Positions 35,663 through 47,371 of a DNA stretch of 64,000 nt are shown one piece after another. The translations under genes and the position numbers were made by a program. This stretch comes from Myrica gale (taxonomy: Eukaryota > Streptophyta > Magnoliopsida > Fagales > Myricaceae): contig OZ005621.1 in the NCBI GenBank assembly GCA_963930655.1, forward strand, positions 4,761,001-4,825,000. Direction: 5' to 3'. A model generated the notes under the pieces. That model saw only the letters and a program-made list of their open reading frames with translations, searched no databases and was not told the origin of the DNA. Positions within the stretch are counted from its first letter, which is position 1. Each line of letters begins with the position of its first letter.

Positions 35663-36280
35663 CTACATCTGATCCACCAGACTTGGACCAGACTTGGAAT
35701 CCTTTGAAGACGTAGTACTACTAGAAGGATATCCGATTCCATGACGCTTGTTCGGGAAAATCATGAAAACCACACTAGACCACCCACCAACAACTGCAGG
35801 CAACACCTTGAGCAAAGACTTCTCTGTGGAATCGGATATCGGATAGAAGCACCCCACAGTATTTTGATCCAAAACCACCACGACCGCAAACACCATCACC
35901 GCAAAGAAGGCGTGGACAAAGTCCGCAAGCCGAAGCCTATAGGCCGACAAGTCCACATTCTTAGAGTCAGACGAGGGCCAAATTCCCTTCTTTGTTGCAA
36001 TCCCGTAGTGGGTTTTCTCGTCATCTCCGATGTAACTGTCGGTGAAGGTAGAAAAGAAGCAAGACAAACCGCACAAACACACAAGAATGCCGGTCATGTA
36101 CTTATTGACGGTCTTGCAGTGGCCATAGTTGGAGAGGAGAGAGCTGAGGAATTGGTACGTGAAGACTGTTCCAGTGGGAAGGAGCCTGACGAGGTTGCCG
36201 AGACTAGATAATGTTTGCTCCTTAACGGATTTCTGGGAGCTTGACTTGGACTTACAGCAGCAAAAGCTGCATGCACCCAT
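35663..36280 (-). CDS. DMP (DUF679) membrane protein, copy C with altered C-terminus
   Basis: A single-exon gene of 205 aa, starting [14 protein letters not shown] at 36278-36280. The four membrane spans and the signatures [15 protein letters not shown] and [12 protein letters not shown] are intact and close to copy B. Near the end, an 11-bp tandem duplication (ACCAGACTTGG, around 35680-35695 on the plus strand) shifts the frame, so the tail reads GPSLVDQM instead of [10 protein letters not shown]. The membrane core is unaffected, so the protein is probably still made if transcribed. The TATA-like motif of copy B is missing at the aligned position (TTTTTACAG), so expression may be lower or shifted (inference). 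Confidence 0.9.
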   Translation of the reverse strand: MGACSFCCCKSKSSSQKSVKEQTLSSLGNLVRLLPTGTVFTYQFLSSLLSNYGHCKTVNKYMTGILVCLCGLSCFFSTFTDSYIGDDEKTHYGIATKKGIWPSSDSKNVDLSAYRLRLADFVHAFFAVMVFAVVVVLDQNTVGCFYPISDSTEKSLLKVLPAVVGGWSSVVFMIFPNKRHGIGYPSSSTTSSKDSKSGPSLVDQM

Positions 36281-37673
36281 GGTGGCATTTCTGGTGAGAT
36301 TCTTGGGGATAGAGAGAGAGTGTATTTGGTCTTGTGTTATGGGCGTTGGAACTTGCAAGAAGGTAGCTAGAGAAGTCCTTGGCATGGTTTTTACAGAGAA
36401 AGACAGAGCTAGCTAGCTTGCTTCATCGTAAAATGGAAGGGCCTCTCCCACTCAGATGGTTTCTTTTTCGAATGGCCGTGGACTTCGTTTTCCAATCCAA
36501 AAGCTTTGAGGATTCTGTTTTTGCTACAGTACACTTGAAAACCCCCCAAGATTAGCTATAATCCTCCGTTCCCGGCCCACAATAACCCCACAAGTTATTA
36601 TAAGGTGGTGATTAATAGAAGTGCAGACTTAGTGATCTACGATTAATGTTGATTAATAAACCGTACGTGAGGTGAGGTGGTAATTGACTATAAATAAATA
36701 AAAAAGTTAGGTGGTAATTAATTAATTAGTCGTACGTTCAGACTTAGTACCGATCCACGATTTATATTCTAATTGAATGAAACACCGGAATTTATTATTT
36801 TCCGGTGAACCAGTGATCAAAATCTTGCTCTAATTAAGATATGCCCTAATGAAGCCTGTAAGGATGCATCATTCTTATGATCAATACCAACAAAATAAAA
36901 AGCTAACATCTCTTTCTCACGTACTTAGCAATGTCATTAGTCTAAATGAACGTGCACTTTGAATATGTACGTGTTTGATGATTTATGTCAACTTGGACAT
37001 TAATTAAGCTCAAGTTTAAGTTGCAACATTATGAGGACATGCAGAATTTCTTTACTTAATTTCACGGTAAAAAATTTAACTAGTACTCAGGATAATGATT
37101 TCTGAACTGTCCAGTATTCGGATAAGAAGAAATGGGTGAATGCATGCCCGGCCGCCATGGCTTCAGATCTTCCCCTTCGATAAGTTCAATCGAAAAATGA
37201 CTTGAAAAATACTTGGAAGGATGAAGGATCAATGACAGAAAGACATTTACGAGAAGGAAAAGATTTTCCTGTCGAATAGTAACGTTTGGGTCTGCTTTCG
37301 ATACTGCCGGATTAAATTTTGGAATTGTGGCGCTGATGGTCTCGAGGCCTGAAACCGGACCATACAAACGAGGAACAGCAGGATTATTTAAATCTTTTCG
37401 TCTTCTTCGCAATGTTTTGACTTTTCTGTTTTGTGTGTTTTCTTTATGGTCCTGAGAGGAACCCCCGGTTCAAACGGCTCACTTCTGCTGTGCAAAGCCT
37501 AGTAGCATATTTGGACCCTAGCTGCGCCACTTTTTGGGCTTTAAGTCGGCCGGTCTGATATATAGACCGCGGATGTGAGGCCCATTGAAGTTGCCCAGAG
37601 ACTCCATATCAAGACTTTTGAGTGGATTAGGGGAAAAACAACCCTTTCACCTAACAGTTTTTAGACAGAATGG

Positions 37674-38020
37674 TCGTGTAGAAGACGAATCTATTGGGGA
37701 ATTTAGATTGGCAAGTTGGACGCGTCGGGTTGTGGACAAAACAATATTGACTTTTCAAGTTGCAGATAAATACATCTGAACGAATAAAAACCATCTCGCC
37801 TAACATTCCCGCTAAAGACAATTTTAACTCACCACTTGGGAAATTTTTATTCAAAGACTAGCAATCTTAATGCCCAGGAAACAGAAAACAAATTTCACCC
37901 ATAAAGCAAAGATTAAATTGCAAACAACCACTTCTAATTTTAAGAATAACTTAAATTAGACTCATCACCAAATTGACTCAAGTGGTTCAACACAGTATCA
38001 AGTTCGATTTCCCACAAAAA
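37674..38020. other. Spacer between duplication unit C and the TRIM
   Basis: I see no gene or clear repeat here. Confidence 0.4.
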
Positions 38021-38122
38021 TCATACATGAGCCCACTGTTGGGATTGTCCTACATCAGTTGTGGAAGAGCATCATACATGAGTCCACTGTTGGGGTTGTC
38101 CCACATCGGTTGTGGAAGAGCT
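38021..38122 (+). repeat. 51-bp tandem duplication at the left edge of the TRIM
   Basis: TCATACATGAG(C/T)CCACTGTT at 38021 recurs at 38072, so flank plus the first part of the LTR are present twice. The duplication arose after the TRIM inserted, since it includes LTR sequence. Confidence 0.85.
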
Positions 38123-38427
38123 TGGTGGTCAATTTATATGTGTGAGAGAAAACCTCACCTCTTGAGCTAACTTTTGGGATTGAGAAGACCCAAGATCATC
38201 TAACACTGGTGTCAGAGCTCAGGTTTACTAACAAGTCTTAGACCCAACATCTCCATGGGAGAAAGGAGAGTTGTTTACATCAAACTCAGGCCCGATGTGT
38301 GAGAGAGATTGTTGAAGTTGTCCCACATTAGTTGTGGAAGGAGTTAGTGATAAGTTTATAAGTGTGAAGGAATGTCTCGGCTCTTGAACTAACTTTTAGG
38401 ATTGAAAAGGCTCAAAACCACCTAACA
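38088..38427 (+). mobile_element. TRIM (terminal-repeat retrotransposon in miniature), ~340 bp
   Basis: Two 118-bp terminal repeats (38088-38205 and 38310-38427) begin TGTTGGGGTTGTCCCACATC and TGTTGAAGTTGTCCCACATT and end CTAACA. A primer-binding site TGGTGTCAGAGC (38207-38218), one change from the Met-tRNA type, follows the first repeat. A purine run GAGAGAGA (38300-38308) precedes the second. The ~100-bp interior has no ORF. The two repeats have diverged considerably, so the insertion is old. No clear target duplication was found. Confidence 0.85.
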
Positions 38428-39916
38428 CCTTACTTACTCGGGTGATGATCCTACGTCTTTTTGGAGTTTATGGTTGCGCTCCAATCCCGATTAGTAGTGC
38501 ATCAAAACTGAGTAAGATTTATCCAAGCCTGGTATACATATTAAGTGCAACGAATTTCCGTGTTACCCAACAAAAATAAACTTAGGAAGTTATTTCAGTC
38601 CATCGCATAGCAACTTTTCATGTTTAACATTCTATGGGCATGAGCTCCAGATCATTAATTTTCTTACAAAATTACGGCCCCTAACCTTTATTTATTCAAA
38701 GCAAGTGCACCTTGTAAAATTATTTCGTCCAGGAAGTTAGGAACCATTTGGGGGAAATTTTCTCACCGAGGAAGGTTTCTTCACAGGCGAGTGCCTTTTC
38801 TTCACACCAAGTACATCCTCTCCCATAATTGCAGAGATAGATACCAGATACAGGTAAACCTACAATAAAATCTATCCATGTCTTCTCTCCAAATCAGAAA
38901 GAATTAGAGAAAATCTTCTACCATACTGAAAGGAATAGTAGAAAATCTGGATGATACAGGTTCCGGGAAAAAAAAATTCTTTTGCAGAAATATCACAAGG
39001 AGCTAATTCTGAGGGCGAGCTTGAATCATAACTGACATTGCACCACCCACCTACAACTAGACCTCGTTCACTGTTATAAAGATTTCTTGTGAAACACCAA
39101 GAAAAATCTTTCATCAAATAAGTTGAGGCAAATTGGAATTTCGTTATCTTCATTAAGAAATTTTCCAAGAAAAAATTGAATTCCTTCGCTTTGTCTGGAA
39201 TCATTTCTTGCCGGAAACATCAAAAGAACCACCACAACATTGAAAACATGGGAAACGAAAGAAAAGTGTATAGAGATGTGCAATCGATCCAACGTTAATG
39301 AACACGGTTTCCATAAGATATGCTTAGATCTATTAACACTAATCCATAACCACCTTTACACACGATTACATTACAGCCAGAATTAAACATCTAAAACAAA
39401 TACAGAACAAAGAGGCCTACTATACCTGCTTAAGTTAACCCTTACGTTTATCTTACTTTACAATACAAAAGAGTAACAAAAGCCCCTCCCAAATTCACAA
39501 CAGAGCAATACAGACTACTTTCCCCATATTCGAAATCAACCCACCCATTTCCCGTCTCCTGTTTTTTTTTTCCCAAAGAAGTATTTTCCCCGTTTCGGAT
39601 GACAACACTAAAGTACCCAGATGAAGACACTAGAATACACAGACCCCCCAATAAACAACCCCAGAAGACAACTCCGACAGACAATATTAGCTAGTTCGCC
39701 TCATAATTTTCTCGATTTTCAGATCTACCCCCCCCGTTTTGCAAAAAATCACGGACGGTCGAGATACTGAAACCCGAGACTAATGTAACAGAGACGAAAG
39801 TTGAGGTACAAGGAAGACTCGAGAAAGAGAGAGAGAGAGCGCGCGAAAGTCACGGATCCGAGTCTAAATCCGAGTTCCGGTTCTGAAACCCGGTTTCACC
39901 TGCTTAGAAATGGACG
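38428..39916. other. Spacer and 3' UTR of the minus-strand gene at 39917
   Basis: The minus-strand frames at 38872-39292 show no convincing family match. The last few hundred bp before 39917 should be the 3' UTR of that gene. Nothing else was identified. Confidence 0.4.
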
Positions 39917-40501
39917 TCACGCATCTAGCCTGAGCAAGCGCCTCAGATCTCTGGTGGCGGAGTCATCGACGATCGCAGAGAACGACTTCTTCGAGAACGA
40001 CGGCAAAGGCAGCGAGCTAGGCTCAGGCGACACGGCGAACGCCGACCCTGCGTACATGTCGCACTTTCCTTTCACCAGCGGTGACCTCTGATCAACCATA
40101 CGGATTTGCTTTGGCACCATTTCGGGATCTGGGCCCAGCCTTTGAGTCCCTACAACGACCAGCGCATCACCTTCCTTTCTCGGCACCTCGCTCTTGATCT
40201 TAGAGTCTAGCGACTCACCTCTCCTTAAAATCGTGACCTTCTCCATCGAGAGGCTCTTCTTCTCCGTCTTCAAATCGTCGGAGGAGCTCGATCTCTTCGA
40301 GACCGACTTGCTCGAAACGAACCGTTTTTTCTGATCCGGTTTCTCAGACCGGACAGCCGGCTTCCGGCTAGATCTAGAGTTAAATACATGACTGGTGTTA
40401 GCGTGTCCATTAGTACTTCTCCGGCGATGATAGATCGCCGGCTGAGGGTATCTGATCCGTCCGATCAAGCAATCCTGAGGACGTAAAACCTCGGTCCCCA
40501 T
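39917..40501 (-). CDS. Plant-specific basic protein with PNRC-like short motif (unknown function)
   Basis: An intronless gene of 194 aa starting MGTEVLRPQDCLIGRI. The middle is Ser/Lys/Arg-rich and probably disordered (RRRSTNGHANTS, SSKSVSKRSSSSDD). A conserved-looking C-terminal block follows: YAGSAFAVSPEPSSLPLPSF and then SATRDLRRLLRLD. The AGSxF...P.PSxLPxPSF pattern resembles the PNRC motif, whose SLPxP core binds the decapping protein DCP1 in animals; a link to mRNA decay here is inference only. The composition and clean start with a TATA box and leader support a real gene. The first residues MGTEVLRPQ recur in plant unknown proteins as I recall. Confidence 0.78.
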   Translation of the reverse strand: MGTEVLRPQDCLIGRIRYPQPAIYHRRRSTNGHANTSHVFNSRSSRKPAVRSEKPDQKKRFVSSKSVSKRSSSSDDLKTEKKSLSMEKVTILRRGESLDSKIKSEVPRKEGDALVVVGTQRLGPDPEMVPKQIRMVDQRSPLVKGKCDMYAGSAFAVSPEPSSLPLPSFSKKSFSAIVDDSATRDLRRLLRLDA

Positions 40502-40740
40502 AGGTCCAAATCCTCAAAACAAAGGAAAATGAGAGAGAATGAGAGAGAGGTAGAACAGGGAGAAATCGTGAAGGGCCTAACAAAATTCCTCTTTTTCTTT
40601 CTTCCCCACCCTTTCTTCCTCAGACGGGATGGGAAATGATGATTTTCTTCTTTTTTTAAAAAAAAAAAAATTCCTTCTTTTCCCTTGCTCTGTCGGAAAC
40701 GGAGTCTTGTTTGCGTTCGGGAGCACTGGACAGCGGGGGT

Positions 40741-40749
40741 ATTATATAG
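40741..40749 (-). promoter_or_regulatory. TATA box of the 39917-40501 gene
   Basis: The minus strand reads CTATATAAT, ~240 bp upstream of the ATG, with a CT/T-rich 5' leader between. It is a typical plant TATA position if the 5' UTR is ~210 bp. Confidence 0.6.
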
Positions 40750-41328
40750 GGGGTGAAGGATTAGGGAGAAGAGGGGATGTCCGAATGTGCGGGTCGGGTG
40801 GGGGGAGGTTTCGCACCGACCTTCGCTCAATGACGCGTGAAGATAGAGCGACCGTCTGCCACGTTTGAGTGGCTGACCTGACTGGGTCATTGTGCATGGG
40901 TCCTATCTAGCCCAGTCTGTTTCTGACCGGGATCGTTATCTTGCTCGTTCCTCGTTGGTTGCGCTCCGCTGTCTTGTCTCTCATCAACAGGTAACGGCGT
41001 TAGAAGGGGCAGTGTTTACTGTTTAGATGTCCGTTTCTTTCTTTCGACGGAATTATTTTAAATGGGGACCACCGGCTCATAATCTTTTGGGTTTGGGAAT
41101 GGGGACCTCTCCGGTGACCCAAAATCCAGTAGCTTCGATTACTCACCAGAAGATAATAATATATCCGTACATCAAAACTCTTGGCATTTCAGAATTAATT
41201 ACAGATCATAATTTTTTTTTCTTTTTTTTTAAAGCAAGAACGAGAGTTTATTCATTCAAAGAGCTTGAGCGTTATTCTATTTCTATTTATTTTTTCTTTT
41301 AAATTGGTCACGCGGTAATTTTTATTAA

Positions 41329-41672
41329 GGAAATTTATTAATTTAAAGTTTTATACGCTTTTACGTTTCAGTCCTCGAGCTTCATTTTTTCAAATATTAA
41401 TTCTTGGGTTTACATTTTTTTATAAAATGATCCTTTCGTCAGTCTACCGTCTATATATTTAACAGACCATGTAGCGTCGACCGAGATTATGTTTTGACCG
41501 TTTCAAATTGCTGACGTGTCAGATAGTTCCGTTAAGGATATGGACGTCAAACTGACGGAATGATCATTTTGTAAAAAAATTGTAAACTCAATGACTAATA
41601 TTTGAAAAAATGAAATCAAAAAACAAAAACGTAAAATCATATAAAACTTAAGGACTAAATTATTAAATTCTC
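41329..41672. mobile_element. 344-bp foldback MITE, same family as 20690-21064
   Basis: The inverted arms share TTTTACGTTT, AAATGATC...CGTCAGT and CGTCTATAT with the first copy. The flanks TTTTATTAA (41320-41328) and TTTAATTAA (41673-41681) match at 8 of 9 positions, again suggesting a 9-bp Mutator-type target duplication. Confidence 0.78.
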
Positions 41673-41681
41673 TTTAATTAA

Positions 41682-44600
41682 TTTAGTGGGAAAATTATAA
41701 CTAATTAGGACAGCTACCCTTTCCATATTAAGATAACCGTAAAACAGATGAACTAATCGTAAAGTTATTTTGGATAAGTTGAGCCGAATGGACAAATTGT
41801 GAAGAAGTCCAATACAGTTTCCATAACCTTCTTCTCATCTTGCCTTTTCACCTTTGACAAAGTCCATATATTCCAATTACTTGACTCCATATTAAGGGTC
41901 GGACCATTGATCCCTTCTAATCGCCATTATTTAGGACGAACATTTTGTTTTTCTTATTTATAACCAATAATTTTATTGAGTTAATCTTTCCATGAGTACA
42001 AGGCCAGTTAATTAAAATTTTAAAAAAAAACTCTAAAATATGGTTTTAATCAAAGTTGCAGTCCCACCTAATGAGTATAGTGAGAGAATTTATTATACGT
42101 GTATAAAATTTACCTGTATGCTAAGTGGATACTGTAAAAAATTTATCTGAATTACGAAAAAAAGAAAGAGTGATCATTATAATTGTAAAGTATTTGTTGA
42201 ATATTGAATCAAGGCCATCTAATTAAAAGATTGTGCTCGTAATTCATCCATTCGCGCCTCTGGGCTATTTTGCTAAGAAAAGTGTTTCAAATTTGTATAT
42301 CCAAACCATAATTTACAGGATATTTGGGACATGTTCGTTTGCAAAAGTATTATAATATACAATAGGATTTAACAAAATTTACAGAATGAACATTCGAAAA
42401 TCTCAATTTGTTTTTACATAAACATAAATACCTTTTACATAATCTCTAACAATTTTTTACACAAACTCCAGTATCATTTCAAAAAATAACAAATATTCTC
42501 TATCCAAACTTTTTTTTTCTTCAACTCCAATATTTTTTAAATTAAACAGTTGTATTAAATCATCTATCTATATATTTTTACAAAATCCAACAAAAAATAT
42601 ATATATTTTAAAAATGTATCAATTTTTTATATAAAAATCTATAAACTTCAAATATATATATTCACAATTCTATCACACTTCAAAATCTTACAATTTTGTA
42701 AAAACCGGATATTAACTAAGGACGGTCCAAGTATAAATATACGACGTACCAGCTCATCTGACAATTATTTAAAGCGGGTGGCATGGTGACCCAACAGTTT
42801 CAATGTTTGGAAATATACCTTTAAAATAAGTTATTAAATAAATATGAGGTAATTATTTCTTTTTATTGTCACATATATTTATTACTTATTGAGTATAATG
42901 TTAAATTGTAGAAAAATCATGCCGATAATTGATGAATCAAATGACGGGGAGTATGATTTTTCGGTTTCTTGTTCACTTGACAATTGTTCTAGACCTTAAA
43001 CAGACTTGAAAAGAAATTGTATGACTCCGTCATTGAGGTAGTTACCTTAAGCAGACGAGTAGGTGCACTATAAGAGTACATGTACTGAACGAGATCAAAT
43101 ATGAATACTTTTTGGAAGTGACCACTGGTGTAAAGAAGATATTCAACACAATAGTTTATTGTATCCTTAGACCTGAGAGGTTTTATGCAGGTCTGTTTGA
43201 TGTGTACTTGTACTATGATTGAGTCATTTGGTGATGATCTTTCTAGATCAAATATTTCAGACAACGTTGGGTATTGTGTATGATAAATGAGCTTGTGTAA
43301 ATAATCAACAAGGAATCCACCAGTCTCTTTGTGAAACAGTATATTCAATATATCTGTATAAAGTTTGACTTGAAAAGAAATCACTGGCCAGTGGACTTTT
43401 GCGTAAAGGGTTCGAAATAAACAAATGTAAAATTATTTTACAAACAATTTGAGAGTCAAACGAGTTACAGACTGTGAATTAATAATTATATGAGCTATAG
43501 ACTTAATCAGTGATATTATTATAGTCATATTAGCTCATACGAAATATAGTATGGTGTAAGAATAAATAAAAAACAATTATTAGAAAAATGGATTTCAAGA
43601 AAATAGTCTCACTATCTCGGAGGTCAGTTGTAATATGTTAATGAATATGATCACAATTTGTAGAATCTCATAAATTAAAAAATACAGAATATAAGAGAGT
43701 TAAATGAAAGAAAGTTTTTCATGATGATTCTACAATAGAGATTTGAGATCTCAAAATACTCATGCATAAACATAAGAAAAACTCGGAAGAAGTCATTATA
43801 AATAGCTCAAAACTTCATTCGAGAAAAAGAGAATTTATTTTTCACGATAATTATTCTCTCTAGGAACTCTCTCTTAGTAACTATATGCGTAGATCCGAGA
43901 CATAACGTTTGTGCTGTTGATTTCAACTATCCAAGATTTTTCGCTACGCCACCTAAGATTCTTACATCCACGAGATCATTGGAAAATCTTCCCTCAAACA
44001 ACTACTGACAACATATATATTTTTTTATGTTATTTAAATGAATACGTTAAAGTTAATCTCGCTTTCTAAAATCAAGAAATCATGGGACATGCCAACATAT
44101 TTTAGTATAATAATAAAGTAGGAGAATTGAAGAAAGAATCCCGTCTTTTTTTTTTGTTCTAAGCAAGAATCCCCCGTCTTTTTGTACGTGGTTCATGGTA
44201 TTGGGCATTGATTTAGTCAAGTGTCCTATTACTGATCATGCTACTTTAATGAAGGCATGCCACGGGGCTGATATTTGTCAGGCGTTTCAAAGCCCCAACC
44301 TAAAGATGATGCCGAATCATATATAAATATCTTTTGGGGTTCAGATGCCGTGCTATTTCTGACTATATAATTAAGTGTTTGCCAATTGGCTAAAACCCAC
44401 CTTAATTTTCAAGGAAATACAAGCATTCAAATATTAATCAAAAGGACAATCTCAGACTATGTACTGGTTAATAAAATGATTGAACCACTGAAACTGTGTC
44501 GTTTCAAATTGTACCTTAAGGATTGATTTATTAAAAATCAATATCACAATAAGTATACCGGTAATTAAGCTTAGTTTTTATATTATTTCTATTGCATTGA

Positions 44601-45592
44601 ATTGCAATTTTTTTTAGGAATAATGAAGAATTTTTGTTACATCTAGTTTTTGTGCACGATATCACAATAAGTTGGGAGTGTAATGATAAATATTGAACAA
44701 CCGAATCAGTCCACAATTTAAATATTATGGAGTCAAAGACTTACTTGTAGATAGGAGAATTTAGACTCACACATGGTTGGTTTAGAAATCAAAGTAAATC
44801 CTCTCTTGACACAATTTTATTACATTTTAAGGGTAACTTTGGCATTTCACTACTCTAATAGGAGTACAACTTCTCTTTTTTTTTTCTTGAAAAATAACTA
44901 ATAGATTAAAAATTAAAAACAACTACAACAGGACAGACAAAACGAACATAACAAAATAGCAAGACAATTAACAGGACAGACAAACTATCGAGACTCTCAA
45001 ACGAATAAAAAGAATCAGTATGAACTCTATGCAGGCAGAGGAAGTGATGCCCGCCCTTTAACTAAAATAACGAGTGGCCTTGTTTTTCTGTCCCCACATA
45101 ATGCCTCCAATGAGATAGCACTTGGGAAAAGGAATAAAATAAAAGGAAAAGAGGGAACAAATCCGAGAAGCTTTTTGAAGGAAAAAAAAAACTTGTGGGG
45201 GTCAAACGAACCTTTTGGGTAACAGAAGTGAATTGCAAGGCAGCAATAATGCTCTCTTGTCTCCTATCTAACTTTATAAAGAAATTGTGCTTTGGGAAGG
45301 GGTAGTGGAAACATCCTCCAAGTCCAGGAGGAAAAAGACAAAGAGGACTTGAGAATCATATAAAGACTAAAGCTAAAGTTTATGAGAAGAATCATGGCTT
45401 TTAGAGATGCTTTGGTTACCCGTTGGGGAATGCAGCTGCCTCTTATCAGTACGTGTGGCAGCTTCACCCATACATATTGACCAGGCCTCGTGGCACTTTC
45501 GTCGAACAAGATTCCAAGAGAAGTATGCCCCGTGTGGTGATGCTAGTAGTACTTCTGTGGTCGTCTGGGGGGTTTTGGGTGCCTCTGACTGA
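41682..45592. other. AT-rich intergenic region
   Basis: Almost 4 kb with no gene I can support. The longest open frame (42989-43384, minus, 131 codons) has no family signature. The part around 43780-44010 (a TATAAATAG-like motif, then a leader-like stretch) could be decayed LTR sequence, but I found no partner repeat, primer-binding site or polypurine tract. Confidence 0.45.
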
Positions 45593-45768
45593 GGTTGTGT
45601 TTGTATTGTAATATTTTTGGTATTTGAATATGTGTTGGTATTGGGTTTAGTGAAAAGGTGAAGAGAGGGATAATTTTTTTATATTTTTTGTTGGTAGAGA
45701 GAGATTATATTAGAGTATTTTATTAAGAGAGAGATAAAATTTGGGGGAATATTACGAATGCAAACGCA
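45593..45768 (+). mobile_element. Short MITE family 'GGTTGTGTTTG', copy 4
   Basis: It starts GGTTGTGTTTGTATTG and ends ATGCAAACGCA, with the core TTTAGTGAAAAGGTGAAGAG. Confidence 0.7.
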
Positions 45769-46714
45769 GAGTCGAGTTCCTTCGAAATTTCATCACAGCC
45801 ATTGGTCGTGATGAGTCTACCGGAGGCAGGGACTGTTTCCTAGTCAGAACTGGCTAGCCCACCAAATTCAATGACTCCTTGGTCTCCGCTTTCCCCTTTT
45901 TCTCACTTTGACAGATAAAAATAATAATTGCTAATTTTTTATAATATAAAATTATAAATATTTAATTGATTTTAAAATTATATTAATATATACCTGAAAG
46001 TTATTAAAAAAAATTAATGATTATAAAAATGTAATAAAATGTTGTATTAGATCGTTTTGTAATGTTTTGCATGTAAATATAAAAGTAGGATGTAAATACT
46101 AAAAAACACTCGATCGAATATGCCCCAAATTTATGTTTTATGTTTTCAAAATTTTTATGGGGTTGAAAATCTTAATAATTTGAGTGATAATTATAATAGT
46201 ATAAATATGTCTGCTCTAATTTTTCAGGTACATACACTTACTTTTCAGGTACATAAGGTGAACTCTAATAATCTGCCACATAGAATTTCTTAAATAAGTT
46301 ATTTCTCTCCTACTTTTGAAAACATAATTTCGTCTAATTGTACTTTTATAGAGCTGTGGTGATGACCTGATAGTTATGCCTTAATTTGAATATTATTTTA
46401 TATGCGAAAGTTTCTATAATTACACCCAAAAAACTAGGCTAAGCTAGTTAATTAGCTTACGAAATTTAGATGCAAGACCATCGTGGGAGCCACGGGTTGG
46501 GTGGTGTCTGAAGCAACTCCGCAATGTTTCATTGCCGGAAGCTTATGCAGCTAAACATCCAAACTTCATACGGGGCCTGGCGAAAGCCGACACGAGAGAC
46601 ATATTAATTGGACGTTACATGTAAGTCACGGCCCAAACTTGATATCTTGTCTTGGGCCATCAAAGCTCGGCCCATGTGGGAAAACCCTTCTCAATTCTCA
46701 CGCCTAATGGCTAA

Positions 46715-46913
46715 GGTTGTGTTTGTGTCGTAAAATTTTAGTGTTGTTAAAATTTTAGGTATTGGGTTTAGTGAAAAAGTGAAGAGATAGATAATTTTTT
46801 ATATTTTTTTGTAGTAAATAGTAATGATTTGATGGGGAGAGAGAGATTATATTATAATATTTAATTGTATTAAAATTTTAGAAAGGATAAAATTTTGGTA
46901 CACAAACACACCC
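46715..46913 (+). mobile_element. Short MITE family 'GGTTGTGTTTG', copy 5 (most complete)
   Basis: It starts GGTTGTGTTTGTGTCG and ends TACACAAACACACCC, giving imperfect terminal inverted repeats of ~12 bp. The core is GAAAAAGTGAAGAGATAGAT with TAATGATTTGATGGGGAGAG. At ~200 bp it is the best reference copy for the family in this window. Confidence 0.75.
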
Positions 46914-47260
46914 GTAGTTGACTCCTCGTAGACCCATTCGGACAAGAAACAAAAAGGCTACAAAAGCATTAAAAAATCGACAAGCCAGCCTATGGGTTGT
47001 CAAGAGACAAACGTTCACAACAGCCACCAGCGTCGTTTTGTCTCTTCTCAACGTCCTATCCATTCACAAAACCTTCCTAGAAACCACACATGTTCTGCAG
47101 CATTAAAAAATACACCCACAGACTCGACTCTCGTGGATTTAGGCTTTAGCCAACCCATCTTCCCCGTTATCTCTCTCTCTCTCTCTTTTTTGTCTTCAAT
47201 TTTGCATCTAAAAATAAAAAATTATCCGTTTTTGCACAGGAGTGTGGAGGAGTTATGGAC

Positions 47261-47274
47261 TATAAAGTATAAAG
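47261..47274 (+). promoter_or_regulatory. TATA box of the At4g15545-like gene
   Basis: TATAAAGTATAAAG lies ~100 bp before the ATG at 47372, followed by an A/G-rich leader. The spacing fits a short 5' UTR. Confidence 0.55.
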
Positions 47275-47371
47275 TACTGAGTTCCGAATAATAAAAAAGA
47301 AGAACCAGAATATTAAAAATAGTAAAACAAAGAGCAAAATCCAGAAGAGAAAATAGAGGAAGGAGAGAGAG

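Larger units (their letters stand above)
34730..37673. repeat. Segmental duplication unit C (DMP copy C and flanks)
   Basis: It is collinear with 25343-28503. It lacks the solo LTR of unit B and has its own small differences, including an extra GAGGAACAGCAGGATTA stretch near 37369 and an extra repeat of AAATTATATA near 34783-34825. Confidence 0.85.

Noticed and set aside
38872..39292. Minus-strand open frames that might be a resistance-gene C-terminal fragment
   Set aside because: There are no LRR, NB-ARC or TIR motifs, and the two frames overlap without a shared reading. The resemblance is only compositional.
42989..43384. 131-codon minus-strand frame
   Set aside because: It lies in an AT-rich spacer, has no domain, no plausible splice partners and codon use like the surrounding non-coding DNA.
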